Source: Thermodesulfobacteriota bacterium (GTDB lineage: Bacteria; Desulfobacterota; UBA8473). From it: a stretch of 64,000 bases of DNA. Position numbers and translations under genes: made by a program. Within the stretch, counting starts at the first letter, position 1; every line of letters starts with the position of its first letter. This document shows, in pieces, positions 34,744-43,659 of this stretch. The stretch spans positions 85,256 to 149,255 of the forward strand of contig JBFLWQ010000006.1 of the NCBI GenBank assembly GCA_040757775.1, read 5' to 3'. Under the pieces are notes generated by a model. That model was not told the origin of the DNA, ran no database searches, and worked only from the letters and a program-made list of their open reading frames with translations.

Positions 34744-36996
34744 CTAATCAAATCTTTCACCAGATTTCACCTCAACCGGTTTCAGTCTGGTTATAGCTTT
34801 AAGCATAAACAGGAGAAGTGCACCGGCACCAAGGATAATCAGCAGGTCTGGCAGTATCCTGATTTGTCCTAATAATTGAATGGTGTCCTGGAACCAAAAT
34901 TCATCCGAACGGGCGTGCCAAAAACCGTATTTAATATTATCCAGAACCTGAAGGATACCGATAGGCAATAAAGTTCCAATGAACATGATAAAAAGCCCGA
35001 TATTCGTTCCCCAGAAAGATACCTTGAGTAACCGGTCATTCCACCCATTCTCTCTGACTAATCCTCGCATGGAAAATAACAGCAGACCTATTGCCAGAAG
35101 ACCGTAAGTCCCGAACAACGCTGTGTGTCCATGATTAACGGTAAGATAGGTGGCGTGTTCATAGTAATTCACTACAGGTGTAGTAATCGATAACCCCATG
35201 ACTCCTGCCCCTATAAATTCCCAAACAACAGAGGACATCAGAAACATCAGTGGATACCGGTAAGGAAACCCGCTGCCTGCTTTGACAAGCGCTTTTTGTC
35301 CGTGCCATACCTCGGCAAGGAGGAGCAAAATCGGTACAGGTTCGAGCGCTGAGATGGTAGACCCCAAAGCCAACCAGAAGGAAGGCTCACCAAACCAGTA
35401 GTAATGATGCCCCACACCGATGATACCTGAGCCCAGGGCAAGGGAAACAGTAAAATAAACAGTGCGAAGTCCAGCCTTCAGATCGACCAGCCCCAGATTT
35501 ACCATCACAAAAACGATTGCAGCAGCAGCAAAGAACTCAAAAGCCCCTTCAACCCACGTATGCACCACCCACCATCGCCAGAAATCCGCAATAGTCAGGT
35601 GGGACTGAGGGTTATAGAGGAGACCGAAAGAGAAAAAACCAACAACCGCTATTCCGGAATATGCCAGGAAGTGGGGTAACCCCCATTTGTCCTGTCCGGA
35701 AGCAAAATGATCCTTCAATGCACGAACCACCAAAAAAAGCCATAATATGAGCCCGACGAGCAGCAGAATCTGCCACAGACGACCCAGTTCCAGGTACTCC
35801 CAACCCTGATGCCCCAACCAGAACCACAACTTACCGATCAACCCTTTCAGACCCAGGACTTCACCGGTAAGGCTTCCCAGTGCAACAATTATCACTGCCA
35901 CGAAGAGAATATCTACTAAAAAACCCTGTCCTGCTGGTTCCTCCCCTCCTACCCCTGGGGAAACAAACAGGGTCATGCCGATCCAGGAGGTGGCTATCCA
36001 GAACACGGCTAATTGAAGGTGCCATGTCTTGACCCAATTGTAAGATATGAATTTTGCTACAAAATCAATCCCGAAAAAGGAATCAGGGTTCACCGTATAG
36101 TGGGCCATCAGTCCGCCTATGATAACCTGCAAGAAAAACAGTACAGCCACAACCAGGAAAAATTTGCCTGTTTTCTTCTGGCTGGAGGATATTTTCGCTG
36201 TAGCCAGTGCCAGGGCAGGTTCAGGTTTATACGGCAATGACCCTCGGTTGAACTCGTATTTATGAAAGAGAAAGACTATCAACCCAAGTATAATACCGAA
36301 GGACACCAGGGATATTGCAGACCATATCAGAGATTTTCCGGAGACCAAATTTCCCACCTCCGGGTCGTGGGGCCAATTATTTGTATAGGTATGGCTGTCC
36401 CCGGGCCGAATGGTTCCGGCACACCATGCCGTCCAGAAAAAGAAGTCAGCAAGATTCTGGCGTTCCTGAGGGTCCTTGATAGTCCCGGCACGGATTGGCC
36501 CTCTTTTATTCCCTTCTGCGAAAAGGTTGTCGTAGAATTTACGGTTTTCACGGAGAGACGCCGTCTGGAGAGGCGTCAGGGTCAGGGTATCATTGGCTGA
36601 ATCGTATCGGTTGGTCTTGATTTGACTGATAACAACCGCATCCACTGCCCCTTTTGACTCTGTATTAAGGGACTTGTAAGAAATGCCATGTCTTTCCTGT
36701 GCCAGCTTTTCCCGCATATTCTGTCCCATATTATGCAGGGCTTGTGCAGTAAAATCTGGTCCCCTGTAAGTGCCGTGTCCCCATACACTCCCAATATCCA
36801 TCAGGCCATATTTCTGCCAGACCTGTTGACCAGCCATGATTTGAGCTTTTTCGGTCAACAGTTCACCACTTTCCATGATAACCTTTTGCGGATATGGTGG
36901 CAGGTCTCTTTTGGTATAACAATATCCGATGAGGGCAACGACGATAGTCCCAAAAATGGCTAGTAAAAAATAGGCTTTAAGTCTTGAACTGATCAT
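34744..36996 (-). CDS. norZ: Quinol-dependent nitric oxide reductase (qNor, NorZ type)
   Basis: A 750-residue single-chain NO reductase of the haem-copper oxidase superfamily: an N-terminal extension with YGLMDIGSVWGHGTYRGPD is typical of quinol-oxidising NorB, followed by about 13 membrane helices. Metal-site segments look intact: VVHTWVEGAFEFF, IGVGHHYYWFGEPSFWLALG and TVNHGHTALFGTYG. It reduces nitric oxide to nitrous oxide with quinol. It is the last gene of the hcp-HD-ferredoxin run, 27 bases after the ferredoxin. This supports a nitrosative-stress operon. Confidence 0.92.
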   Translation of the reverse strand: MISSRLKAYFLLAIFGTIVVALIGYCYTKRDLPPYPQKVIMESGELLTEKAQIMAGQQVWQKYGLMDIGSVWGHGTYRGPDFTAQALHNMGQNMREKLAQERHGISYKSLNTESKGAVDAVVISQIKTNRYDSANDTLTLTPLQTASLRENRKFYDNLFAEGNKRGPIRAGTIKDPQERQNLADFFFWTAWCAGTIRPGDSHTYTNNWPHDPEVGNLVSGKSLIWSAISLVSFGIILGLIVFLFHKYEFNRGSLPYKPEPALALATAKISSSQKKTGKFFLVVAVLFFLQVIIGGLMAHYTVNPDSFFGIDFVAKFISYNWVKTWHLQLAVFWIATSWIGMTLFVSPGVGGEEPAGQGFLVDILFVAVIIVALGSLTGEVLGLKGLIGKLWFWLGHQGWEYLELGRLWQILLLVGLILWLFLVVRALKDHFASGQDKWGLPHFLAYSGIAVVGFFSFGLLYNPQSHLTIADFWRWWVVHTWVEGAFEFFAAAAIVFVMVNLGLVDLKAGLRTVYFTVSLALGSGIIGVGHHYYWFGEPSFWLALGSTISALEPVPILLLLAEVWHGQKALVKAGSGFPYRYPLMFLMSSVVWEFIGAGVMGLSITTPVVNYYEHATYLTVNHGHTALFGTYGLLAIGLLLFSMRGLVRENGWNDRLLKVSFWGTNIGLFIMFIGTLLPIGILQVLDNIKYGFWHARSDEFWFQDTIQLLGQIRILPDLLIILGAGALLLFMLKAITRLKPVEVKSGERFD

Positions 36997-37023
36997 AGGA
37001 TACCCCCTTTCATAACGAGTGGC

Positions 37024-37779
37024 TTATCCCACCAATTTCTCCCTATTGAGGATTTCACCTCTGGCACTTATTACTACCTGCTCTATGGGGATGTCTTTGC
37101 CTGCCAGCTCCATTCCTCTTTTGATGATTAAAGGCAGCCCCTGGCAACAGGGAACCTCCATTACGACCACTGTGATGCTTTTTATTTCTGCTATCTTGAA
37201 TATATCTGCAAACCTCTCAATATACTCCTGTACATCATCGAACTTTGGACACCCTACCATGACAACCTTGCCCTGAATAAAATCCTGGTGAAAGTCGGGA
37301 TAGGCAAATGGTGTACAATCGGCTGCTACCAGAATATTCGCTCCCTTCAAAAATGGAGCCGTTGGTGGTACCAGTTTAATCTGAACCGGCCAATGGGACA
37401 GGGCAGATACGCTGTTACTATGAGAAACCGGGGTATTTGCATCCTGACATGATTTTCCCGGGGTAAAACTCTGAATCAGCGCTGATGGACATCCACAAGC
37501 CATTGTTTCCTCTCCGGAGACATGCGCCGCTTCCTTCGACTTCAGGTGCATTTCCACAGCCTCTTCGTCAAAGTCCTCTGCATCACGTTCCACAATCCTG
37601 AGGGCATCGTTGGGGCATTCCCCCAGACAGGCACCCAGCCCATCACAGTATTTCTCAGCAGACAGCCTGGCTTTTCCGTCCACGATCTGTATCGCTCCCT
37701 CTGCACAGGAAGGTACACACAGTCCACAGCCATCACACTTTTCTTCATCTATTTCTATGATTTTACGTCTTACTTTCAT
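37024..37779 (-). CDS. 4Fe-4S ferredoxin-domain protein of the Hcp operon
   Basis: A 251-residue protein. The first cluster motif, CDGCGLCVPSCAEGAI, is complete; the second, CDGLGACLGECPNDAL, lacks one cysteine, which is a feature of this family. A long C-terminal domain contains scattered cysteines (MACGCPSALI, MVGCPKFDD, EVPCCQGLPL) that may bind another cofactor. It may give electrons to Hcp or accept them. Start at 37779 (MKVRRKIIEID) behind AGGAGAGG; an upstream start would overlap the HD gene. Confidence 0.87.
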   Translation of the reverse strand: MKVRRKIIEIDEEKCDGCGLCVPSCAEGAIQIVDGKARLSAEKYCDGLGACLGECPNDALRIVERDAEDFDEEAVEMHLKSKEAAHVSGEETMACGCPSALIQSFTPGKSCQDANTPVSHSNSVSALSHWPVQIKLVPPTAPFLKGANILVAADCTPFAYPDFHQDFIQGKVVMVGCPKFDDVQEYIERFADIFKIAEIKSITVVVMEVPCCQGLPLIIKRGMELAGKDIPIEQVVISARGEILNREKLVG

Positions 37780-37792
37780 ATGCCTCTCCTTT

Positions 37793-38524
37793 TTACTCGT
37801 CCAAAAGGACTCTCTTCGCCACTTTTTCACCGCTTTTTGTGAGAAAGACATCCTTTATGGGTTTGTCCAACCTCTCCTCCTTTACAGGAGACTCTTTCTT
37901 TTTTTCCTCCATGTTCACAATCAGGTCAGCATCGTAAACAACCTTGAAGTTGACCGTCTCCCCAGGTCTAGGATGATGGTGGTGTCCAACTATGTCACAT
38001 ACTTCATCTATCAGGTCCTGGTTTGCACCCAGTTTTGAAAGAATATCACGGGCTATGGGCGGACCTTCTTCTTCCTGATACCGGGCGGCTGTGCTCTGGT
38101 ATTTACGTTCAGCCTCCTTGATTCCGATGTCATGTAGATAAGCGGCAGACAAAATTACCGCAAGGTCCCCACCCTCTTCCCGAAATATCTCTTCTGCATA
38201 TCTGGCTACCCTGGTAGCGTGACCAATACGCTTGAAGTCATCTTTGAAATAGCGTTTCATCTCCACAGCAACGCGGTCCTTTAACAGATCATTTCTTTGA
38301 GCTATAAGTTCCGGGGGCAAGTCTCCAAGACATTGCTCGGCAAACTTGCAGTGTGCAGCACAGCCAAAGTCCATTTTTGGATTTACGAGCTTTGACCCGC
38401 ATTTCCCGCAACGGCCGGTAGCTTCATCCTTAAAGAACTCCACCGTATTACCACACTTGGGACATTCAATCTCAAAGACAGTATCTCCCTTCCAAAAACG
38501 GGTGTCTTGCCCCGGGCATTTCAT
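37793..38524 (-). CDS. HD-domain phosphohydrolase with N-terminal zinc ribbon
   Basis: A 243-residue protein. An N-terminal zinc ribbon (CPKCGNTVEFFKDEATGRCGKCG) is followed by an HD domain: GHATRVARYAEEI, AAYLHDIG, and VGHHHHPRPGE with DADLI later. HD enzymes hydrolyse phosphate esters such as nucleotides; the substrate is unknown. It lies between hcp and the ferredoxin gene and probably shares their control. Confidence 0.85.
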   Translation of the reverse strand: MKCPGQDTRFWKGDTVFEIECPKCGNTVEFFKDEATGRCGKCGSKLVNPKMDFGCAAHCKFAEQCLGDLPPELIAQRNDLLKDRVAVEMKRYFKDDFKRIGHATRVARYAEEIFREEGGDLAVILSAAYLHDIGIKEAERKYQSTAARYQEEEGPPIARDILSKLGANQDLIDEVCDIVGHHHHPRPGETVNFKVVYDADLIVNMEEKKKESPVKEERLDKPIKDVFLTKSGEKVAKRVLLDE

Positions 38525-38577
38525 AGTATTCCTCCATGGCTTGAAAATTGGTAGTGTCAGTGGTCCGTTATCAGTGA

Positions 38578-38616
38578 TCAGTTGTGTCTGTATTTTTCCT
38601 GAACACTGACAACTGA
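38578..38616. repeat. Inverted repeat between hcp and the HD gene
   Basis: Arms TCAGTTGT (38578-38585) and ACAACTGA (38609-38616) lie in a tract of repeated GTTATCAGTGATCAGT-like sequence. A related tract occurs at 16157-16200 (CCGTTGTCAGTGGTTAGT). It is a dispersed element; a hairpin could also damp readthrough into the downstream genes. Confidence 0.5.
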
Positions 38617-38635
38617 ACCCTCTGACATTTTACCT

Positions 38636-40264
38636 TTATCCCAGTATCGCCTTCAAATCTTCATCAGGCGTGGTTATAGGTTTAATATCAAAGTTTTTTA
38701 CCAGCACATCCAGTACGTTTGGAGAAACAAATGCCGGAAGACTGGGCCCCAGACGAATGCCCTTAATCCCAAGGTGTAAAAGCGTCAGTAAAATGGATAC
38801 AGCCTTCTGTTCATACCATGAGAGAATCATGGATAAAGGCAGCTCATTTACCTCTACATTGAACGCGTTTGCCAGAGCCACAGCAATCTGTATTGCCGAG
38901 TAGGCATCATTGCACTGACCAATATCCAGGAGTCTGGGGATACCTCCAATGTCACCCAGGTCTTTATCAAAGAAGCGGAACTTACCGCAGGCAAGGGTCA
39001 GGATAACAGAATCCTTCGGCGCTTTTTCCACGAACTCGGTATAGTAGTTTCGGCCAGGTTTTGCCCCGTCACATCCGGCTACCAGGAAGAAACGGCTGAT
39101 GGCCTTGGTTTTGACCGCTTCAATTACTTTATCTGCCACACCCAATACTGCGTTCCTCCCAAAGCCCACCATGACTGAACGTCCGTTGGTATCTTCTGAA
39201 AAACCAGGCATGCTCATAGCCTTTTCAATCACAGGCGAAAAATTGTAATCCGAGATGTGGATTACCCCAGGCCATGCTACCTGACCGCTGGTAAAAATAT
39301 TATCCATGTATGATTCCCTGGGTTTCTGGATACAGTTGGTAGTCATTAAGATAGCCCCCGGAAAGCCTTCAAATTCCCTTATCTGATTCTGCCATGCTGT
39401 CCCGTAATGACCGTAAAGGTGAGAATACTTTTTAAGACCCGGGTACCCGTGGGCAGGGAGCATCTCACCGTGGGTATATATGGATATGCCCTTGCCTTCT
39501 GTCTGTTTCAGAAGCTCTTCCAGATCTTTTAGGTCGTGCCCTGAGACAAGAATGGCATTCCCTTTTTTCGCTCCCAGGGGCACCTTCGTGGGCACGGGAT
39601 GCCCATAGGCACCGGTATTCGCTGCATCAAGGAGTTCCATGGCAACAAGGTTTATTTCACCACATTTCAGCACCAACCCCAAGCAGTCGTTAACGCTCAG
39701 GTCTTTTCTTAATGTGGCAGCGAGCCCCTCATGGATAAAGGCATAGACCTTGTCATTCTCCTTCCCAAGTATCTGTGCGTGGTCTGCATAGGCGGCAATG
39801 CCCTTAATTCCAAAGAGCAAAGTATGCTGGAGAGAGAGAATGTCAGGATCGATGGAAGAATCAGACTTCAACCCAACAGCTTCGCCCTGCTTGATCAGCC
39901 CATCGATGGTTGCCTCCGGTTTAAAGCTGGCTGGTCCTTCCGGAAAGTCGACATTTCCTCCCGAACTTTTAACATTTTTCTTAAGGTTTTCTCTCAGTTC
40001 CACACAACGATGGATAAGTTGAACAAGACGATTGGGGTCAAAATTTACGTTGGTCAAAGTGGCAAATAGAGCCTCGCATGTGAAGACGTTAACTTCCTTC
40101 TCAATAACCCCCACCTTTCGACCCTCCACAGCATAGAGGGCAAGCCCCTTGAGACAATGAATCAGAAGGTCCTGAAGGGCAGCGACCTCTGGTTGTTTTC
40201 CGCATACCCCAATTTTAGCACATCCTTCACCTTTTGCCGTTTGTTCACACTGGTAACAAAACAT
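38636..40264 (-). CDS. hcp: Hydroxylamine reductase (hybrid-cluster protein)
   Basis: A 542-residue Hcp. The N-terminal cysteines C3, C6, C15 and C21 form the proximal cluster site (MFCYQCEQTAKGEGC). Later segments with GHDLKDLEELL, THGEMLPAHGYP, HYGTAWQNQ, TTNCIQKP, VAGCDGAKPGRNYYTEF, LACGKFRF and DIGQCNDAYSAI carry the hybrid-cluster ligands. It reduces nitric oxide or hydroxylamine and protects against nitrosative stress. It starts the minus-strand operon opposite the Crp/Fnr gene. Confidence 0.97.
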   Translation of the reverse strand: MFCYQCEQTAKGEGCAKIGVCGKQPEVAALQDLLIHCLKGLALYAVEGRKVGVIEKEVNVFTCEALFATLTNVNFDPNRLVQLIHRCVELRENLKKNVKSSGGNVDFPEGPASFKPEATIDGLIKQGEAVGLKSDSSIDPDILSLQHTLLFGIKGIAAYADHAQILGKENDKVYAFIHEGLAATLRKDLSVNDCLGLVLKCGEINLVAMELLDAANTGAYGHPVPTKVPLGAKKGNAILVSGHDLKDLEELLKQTEGKGISIYTHGEMLPAHGYPGLKKYSHLYGHYGTAWQNQIREFEGFPGAILMTTNCIQKPRESYMDNIFTSGQVAWPGVIHISDYNFSPVIEKAMSMPGFSEDTNGRSVMVGFGRNAVLGVADKVIEAVKTKAISRFFLVAGCDGAKPGRNYYTEFVEKAPKDSVILTLACGKFRFFDKDLGDIGGIPRLLDIGQCNDAYSAIQIAVALANAFNVEVNELPLSMILSWYEQKAVSILLTLLHLGIKGIRLGPSLPAFVSPNVLDVLVKNFDIKPITTPDEDLKAILG

Positions 40265-40369
40265 AGCTAAACCTCCTTTTGAATGATTGTTAGCTGCTTT
40301 AGCCTTTCAGGTATTCCTACCCTATCTCATTATGTCAAGAATAATGTAACCAATAGAATCATTACCGTC

Positions 40370-40385
40370 TTTGACCTAAGTCAAA
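40370..40385. promoter_or_regulatory. HcpR-like operator, perfect palindrome
   Basis: TTTGACCTAAGTCAAA is a perfect 6-4-6 palindrome matching the TTGAC-N4-GTCAA pattern reported for HcpR-type Crp/Fnr regulators of delta-proteobacteria (recalled from published comparative genomics). It lies in the 249-base gap between hcp and the regulator gene. Confidence 0.8.
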
Positions 40386-40456
40386 AAAGGAGATTTTTTT
40401 ATTCCCTTTTTTCCCTTTTCTGTTATTCTTTATAATCGTTATTGGAAGGATACACC

Positions 40457-40470
40457 TTAACTTAGGTCAA
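40457..40470. promoter_or_regulatory. Second HcpR-like operator, one mismatch
   Basis: TTAACTTAGGTCAA has the same arms, TTAAC and GTCAA around TTAG, with one mismatch to the consensus. It lies 43 bases upstream of the regulator start at 40514 and would suit autoregulation. Confidence 0.65.
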
Positions 40471-40513
40471 AGAATAGATATTTTTAAAAAAAATTCAAGA
40501 AAAAAATAAAACC

Positions 40514-41203
40514 ATGCAAATAATCGATCAGATAGCCACTATCCCGCTGTTTCATGGTCTTCCCAAAGAATACCAGGAAGGACTGGCTACCATAGTGGCA
40601 GATAAGATTTTCAGACGGGGTCAAATCATATTTTCAGAGGGTGATGAAGGAAATGGCTTTTACGTTGTCATTTCAGGACGGGTCAAGATATTCAAAGTCT
40701 CCCCAGAGGGTAAGGAACAGATTCTGCATCTTTTTGGTCCCGGAGAGCCGTTTGGTGAGGTACCGGTCTTTGCCGGCGAACACTTTCCAGCTCATGCAGA
40801 ATCCATTGAAGAGAGCCGTATCTTTTTCTTTCCCAGAGATGCATTTGTTGATCTGATCAGGGGAAACCCCTCCATGGCATTGAGCATGCTTGCCGTATTA
40901 TCCCGTCGTCTGCGCACGTTCACCATGCTGATCGAGGATCTTTCCCTAAAGGAAGTCCCCGGAAGGCTTAGCGTATACCTCCTCTATCTCAGCGAGCACA
41001 AAGATGGAACCGATGACCTGATGTTAGATATCTCTAAAGGCCAACTGGCGAGTCTTTTGGGCACAATCCCCGAAACCATTTCCCGAATCTTAGCCAGGAT
41101 GGCCAGAGAGGGACTCATCTATCTGGATGGACCGCGCCGTATCCAGATACTGGATCGTAATGGTCTTTCAGAACTGGCAAGTGGCGAAAGACGCCTGTCC
41201 TAA
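40514..41203 (+). CDS. hcpR: HcpR-type Crp/Fnr transcriptional regulator
   Basis: A 229-residue Crp/Fnr protein. The N-terminal cyclic-nucleotide-fold sensor shows FSEGDEGNGFYVVISGRVKIF and HLFGPGEPFGEVPVF; the C-terminal helix-turn-helix has LASLLGTIPETISRILARMAREGLI, with the ETISR recognition helix expected for TTGAC-type half sites. No N-terminal cysteine cluster of Fnr type is present. The two palindromes in its promoter and the hcp operon opposite support regulation of nitrosative-stress genes. No ribosome site precedes the ATG. Confidence 0.88.
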   Translation: MQIIDQIATIPLFHGLPKEYQEGLATIVADKIFRRGQIIFSEGDEGNGFYVVISGRVKIFKVSPEGKEQILHLFGPGEPFGEVPVFAGEHFPAHAESIEESRIFFFPRDAFVDLIRGNPSMALSMLAVLSRRLRTFTMLIEDLSLKEVPGRLSVYLLYLSEHKDGTDDLMLDISKGQLASLLGTIPETISRILARMAREGLIYLDGPRRIQILDRNGLSELASGERRLS

Positions 41204-41374
41204 CCAGTTCATCCTGTTCCTTTGTAAATCGTAGTCGGGTCAAATCCTGCTGGGCTTACAAAATCCAACTTGACAAACAGTGGACAAACAGTATGATAGA
41301 TAACAAGTCAGATGTTTAACTTCGATGAGTCCTAGAATTGCTGATATATTATGAATGCTGGAGGAGTAATTAGT

Positions 41375-42247
41375 ATGAGTATTTTAAAATTAGGGATACC
41401 TAAAGGAAGCTTGGAAAAGGCTACAATTGATTTGTTTAGAAAGGCCGGCTGGAAAATACTGGCTGATTCCCGGAATTATTTTCCCGAAATCAACGACAAA
41501 GAGATTAAGTGTGCCCTCATCAGAGCTCAGGAAATGTCCATGTATGTAGAAAAGGGAACCCTGGATGTGGGGTTGACAGGGAAGGACTGGATTCTCGAAA
41601 ACGAATCTGATGTAGTTGTTGTTCAGGATTTGATATATTCAAAAGTAACGCAAAGACCAACAAAATGGGTCTTGGTTGTGCCAGAGGATTCACCTGTAAA
41701 AAAGTTGAAGGATCTGGAAGGGAAGAGGATATCAACAGAACTTGTAAATTTTACTAAAAAATTCTTTTCAGACAGAAAGATAAACGTAGAGGTAGAGTTT
41801 TCATGGGGGGCTACTGAGGCTAAGGTAGTAGAGAGGTTGGTGGATGCAATAGTAGAGGTTACCGAAACAGGGAGCACTATCAAAGCTCATGGTCTTCGCA
41901 TTGTCCATGAATTGATGGAATCCAATACTCAACTGATAGCCAATAAGAAGTCCATGAAGAATACATGGAAAAAGAAGAAGATTGAACAGGTCAGGATTTT
42001 GCTAAATGGTGCCTTACAGGCGGAGAATAGGGTTGGTTTAAAGATGAACATTGCTGAGGAAGACATGGATAAGATTACTGAAATACTTCCAAGCTTGAAG
42101 TCCCCGACCATAGCAAAGCTCTATAAGCAGGAATGGTACTCAGTTGAAACCATAGTAAATAAAAATATAGTCCGTGAGCTGATCCCAAAGCTGCAAGAAG
42201 CCGGTGCAGAAGGGATTATAGAATATCCTTTGAATAAAGTTGTATAA
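41375..42247 (+). CDS. hisG: ATP phosphoribosyltransferase, long form (HisG)
   Basis: First enzyme of histidine synthesis, joining ATP and PRPP. The N-terminal part has LGIPKGSLEKATIDLFRKAGW and GLTGKDWI; the phosphoribosyl loop is EVTETGSTIKAHGLRI. The last 80 residues match the regulatory domain of the long HisG form that binds histidine (LPSLKSPTIAKL, WYSVETIV). The start follows GGAGGAG with eight-base spacing; an upstream ATG lacks family support. miaA begins at the next base after the stop. Confidence 0.95.
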   Translation: MSILKLGIPKGSLEKATIDLFRKAGWKILADSRNYFPEINDKEIKCALIRAQEMSMYVEKGTLDVGLTGKDWILENESDVVVVQDLIYSKVTQRPTKWVLVVPEDSPVKKLKDLEGKRISTELVNFTKKFFSDRKINVEVEFSWGATEAKVVERLVDAIVEVTETGSTIKAHGLRIVHELMESNTQLIANKKSMKNTWKKKKIEQVRILLNGALQAENRVGLKMNIAEEDMDKITEILPSLKSPTIAKLYKQEWYSVETIVNKNIVRELIPKLQEAGAEGIIEYPLNKVV

Positions 42248-43171
42248 ATGAATAAAACCAGGATAGTAGCAATCGTTGGTCCTACGGCTGCTGGTAAATC
42301 GCAATTGGCTTTAGAATTGGCTGCACGGATTAATGGAGAAATCATAAGTGCCGATTCTATGCAGGTCTACAGGTATATGGACATTGGGACGGCAAAGCCA
42401 ACGCCTGACGAACAGAAGAAAGTAAAGCACCACCTGATAGATATTCTGTATCCTGATGAGGAGTTCAGTGCAGCCCTGTTCAAACAAGAAGCAAGGGAGG
42501 CAATCTCCAACGTTGACAGGCAGGGCAAAGTTGCTATTGTAGCAGGGGGGACAGGGCTCTACATCAAGGCATTGACCAGAGGTTTGTTCAAAGGTCCAGG
42601 AGCTGATCAAGAATTACGACGAGTACTCAGAAAAAAGGCAGCAATTACAGGCAGTGAGGCTCTCCATAAAGAATTATCAGAGTTAGATCCGGTTACTGCT
42701 GCAAAACTTCACCCAAATGACTCTTTCAGGATAATACGGGCAATAGAGGTTTGTCAGTTAGCTCAAAAACCCCTGTCTGAATACCATGAGAACCATGGCT
42801 TTAAAGATTCTCCCTTTGATACTTTCAAGATTGGACTCTGCATAGACCGTCAGGATATCTACTCAAGGATAGAAAAAAGGGTTGACAGGATGATTGCCAC
42901 TGGCCTTGTAGATGAGGTAAAACGCCTTTTGGATATGGGATATACAAGGGATTTAAACTCCATGCAGGGATTAGGATATAAACAGATCGCCGGTTATCTC
43001 CTGGGGGAATTTTCATTAGATGAGGCTATTTTGCAGGTGAAACAGGGCACAAAGAGGTATGCTAAACGCCAGATGACCTGGTTTAGGGCTGATCCAGAGA
43101 TAAACTGGTATGGATACCCCTATGACTATCAGGGGATAATACAAAAAACAAAGGGGTTCCTGGATGCATAA
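42248..43171 (+). CDS. miaA: tRNA dimethylallyltransferase (MiaA)
   Basis: Adds a dimethylallyl group to A37 of tRNAs reading U-starting codons. The P-loop is GPTAAGKSQLALE, followed by DSMQVYRYMDIGTAKP, GGTGLYIKALTRGLF and RQMTWFR. The length of 307 residues is standard. It starts directly after the hisG stop, so the two are probably co-translated. Confidence 0.97.
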   Translation: MNKTRIVAIVGPTAAGKSQLALELAARINGEIISADSMQVYRYMDIGTAKPTPDEQKKVKHHLIDILYPDEEFSAALFKQEAREAISNVDRQGKVAIVAGGTGLYIKALTRGLFKGPGADQELRRVLRKKAAITGSEALHKELSELDPVTAAKLHPNDSFRIIRAIEVCQLAQKPLSEYHENHGFKDSPFDTFKIGLCIDRQDIYSRIEKRVDRMIATGLVDEVKRLLDMGYTRDLNSMQGLGYKQIAGYLLGEFSLDEAILQVKQGTKRYAKRQMTWFRADPEINWYGYPYDYQGIIQKTKGFLDA

Positions 43172-43176
43172 TAACC

Positions 43177-43635
43177 TCAAATCTTCTTTTCAGCTCTGTA
43201 TTCTACCAATTCAATCCCAGATTCCTTTATCATGTCGTAAGATAGTTCGTCAGCATAACCATCCCTGTAGACAATCTTCTTAATCCCTGCATTGATTACC
43301 ATCTTAAGACAGATAATACATGGAAGATTGGTACAGAACAATATTGAATCATTGACATTCACACCATGATATGCCGCCTGAATTATAGCATTTTGCTCTG
43401 CATGCAAACCTCTGCATAACTCATGCCTTTCACCAGAGGGGATATTGTTCTGCTCCCTTAAACATCCAATATCCAAACAGTGGGCAAGTCCCATTGGCGC
43501 CCCATTATACCCTGTTGACAGTATCCTTTTATCCTTCACCAGAATAGCCCCTACCTGGCGCCTGCGGCATGTTGCCCGTTTTGCTACCAAAAAGGTTATA
43601 TCCATAAAATATTCTTCCCAGCTTGGTCTTGACAT
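43177..43635 (-). CDS. dCMP deaminase / ComEB-like zinc deaminase
   Basis: A 152-residue cytidine-deaminase-fold protein with the zinc ligands HAEQNAI and PCIICLKM and the family start [33 protein letters not shown]. It should deaminate dCMP to dUMP for thymidylate synthesis. Last gene of the long minus-strand operon, 24 bases after glyA. Confidence 0.92.
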   Translation of the reverse strand: MSRPSWEEYFMDITFLVAKRATCRRRQVGAILVKDKRILSTGYNGAPMGLAHCLDIGCLREQNNIPSGERHELCRGLHAEQNAIIQAAYHGVNVNDSILFCTNLPCIICLKMVINAGIKKIVYRDGYADELSYDMIKESGIELVEYRAEKKI

Positions 43636-43659
43636 CCAGAAAAACTCCAGCGGATTTGT

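Noticed and set aside
34744..36996. Nitric oxide dismutase in place of NO reductase
   Set aside because: The histidine and glutamate segments of the metal site look like those of ordinary quinol NO reductases; I could see no substitution that supports dismutase.
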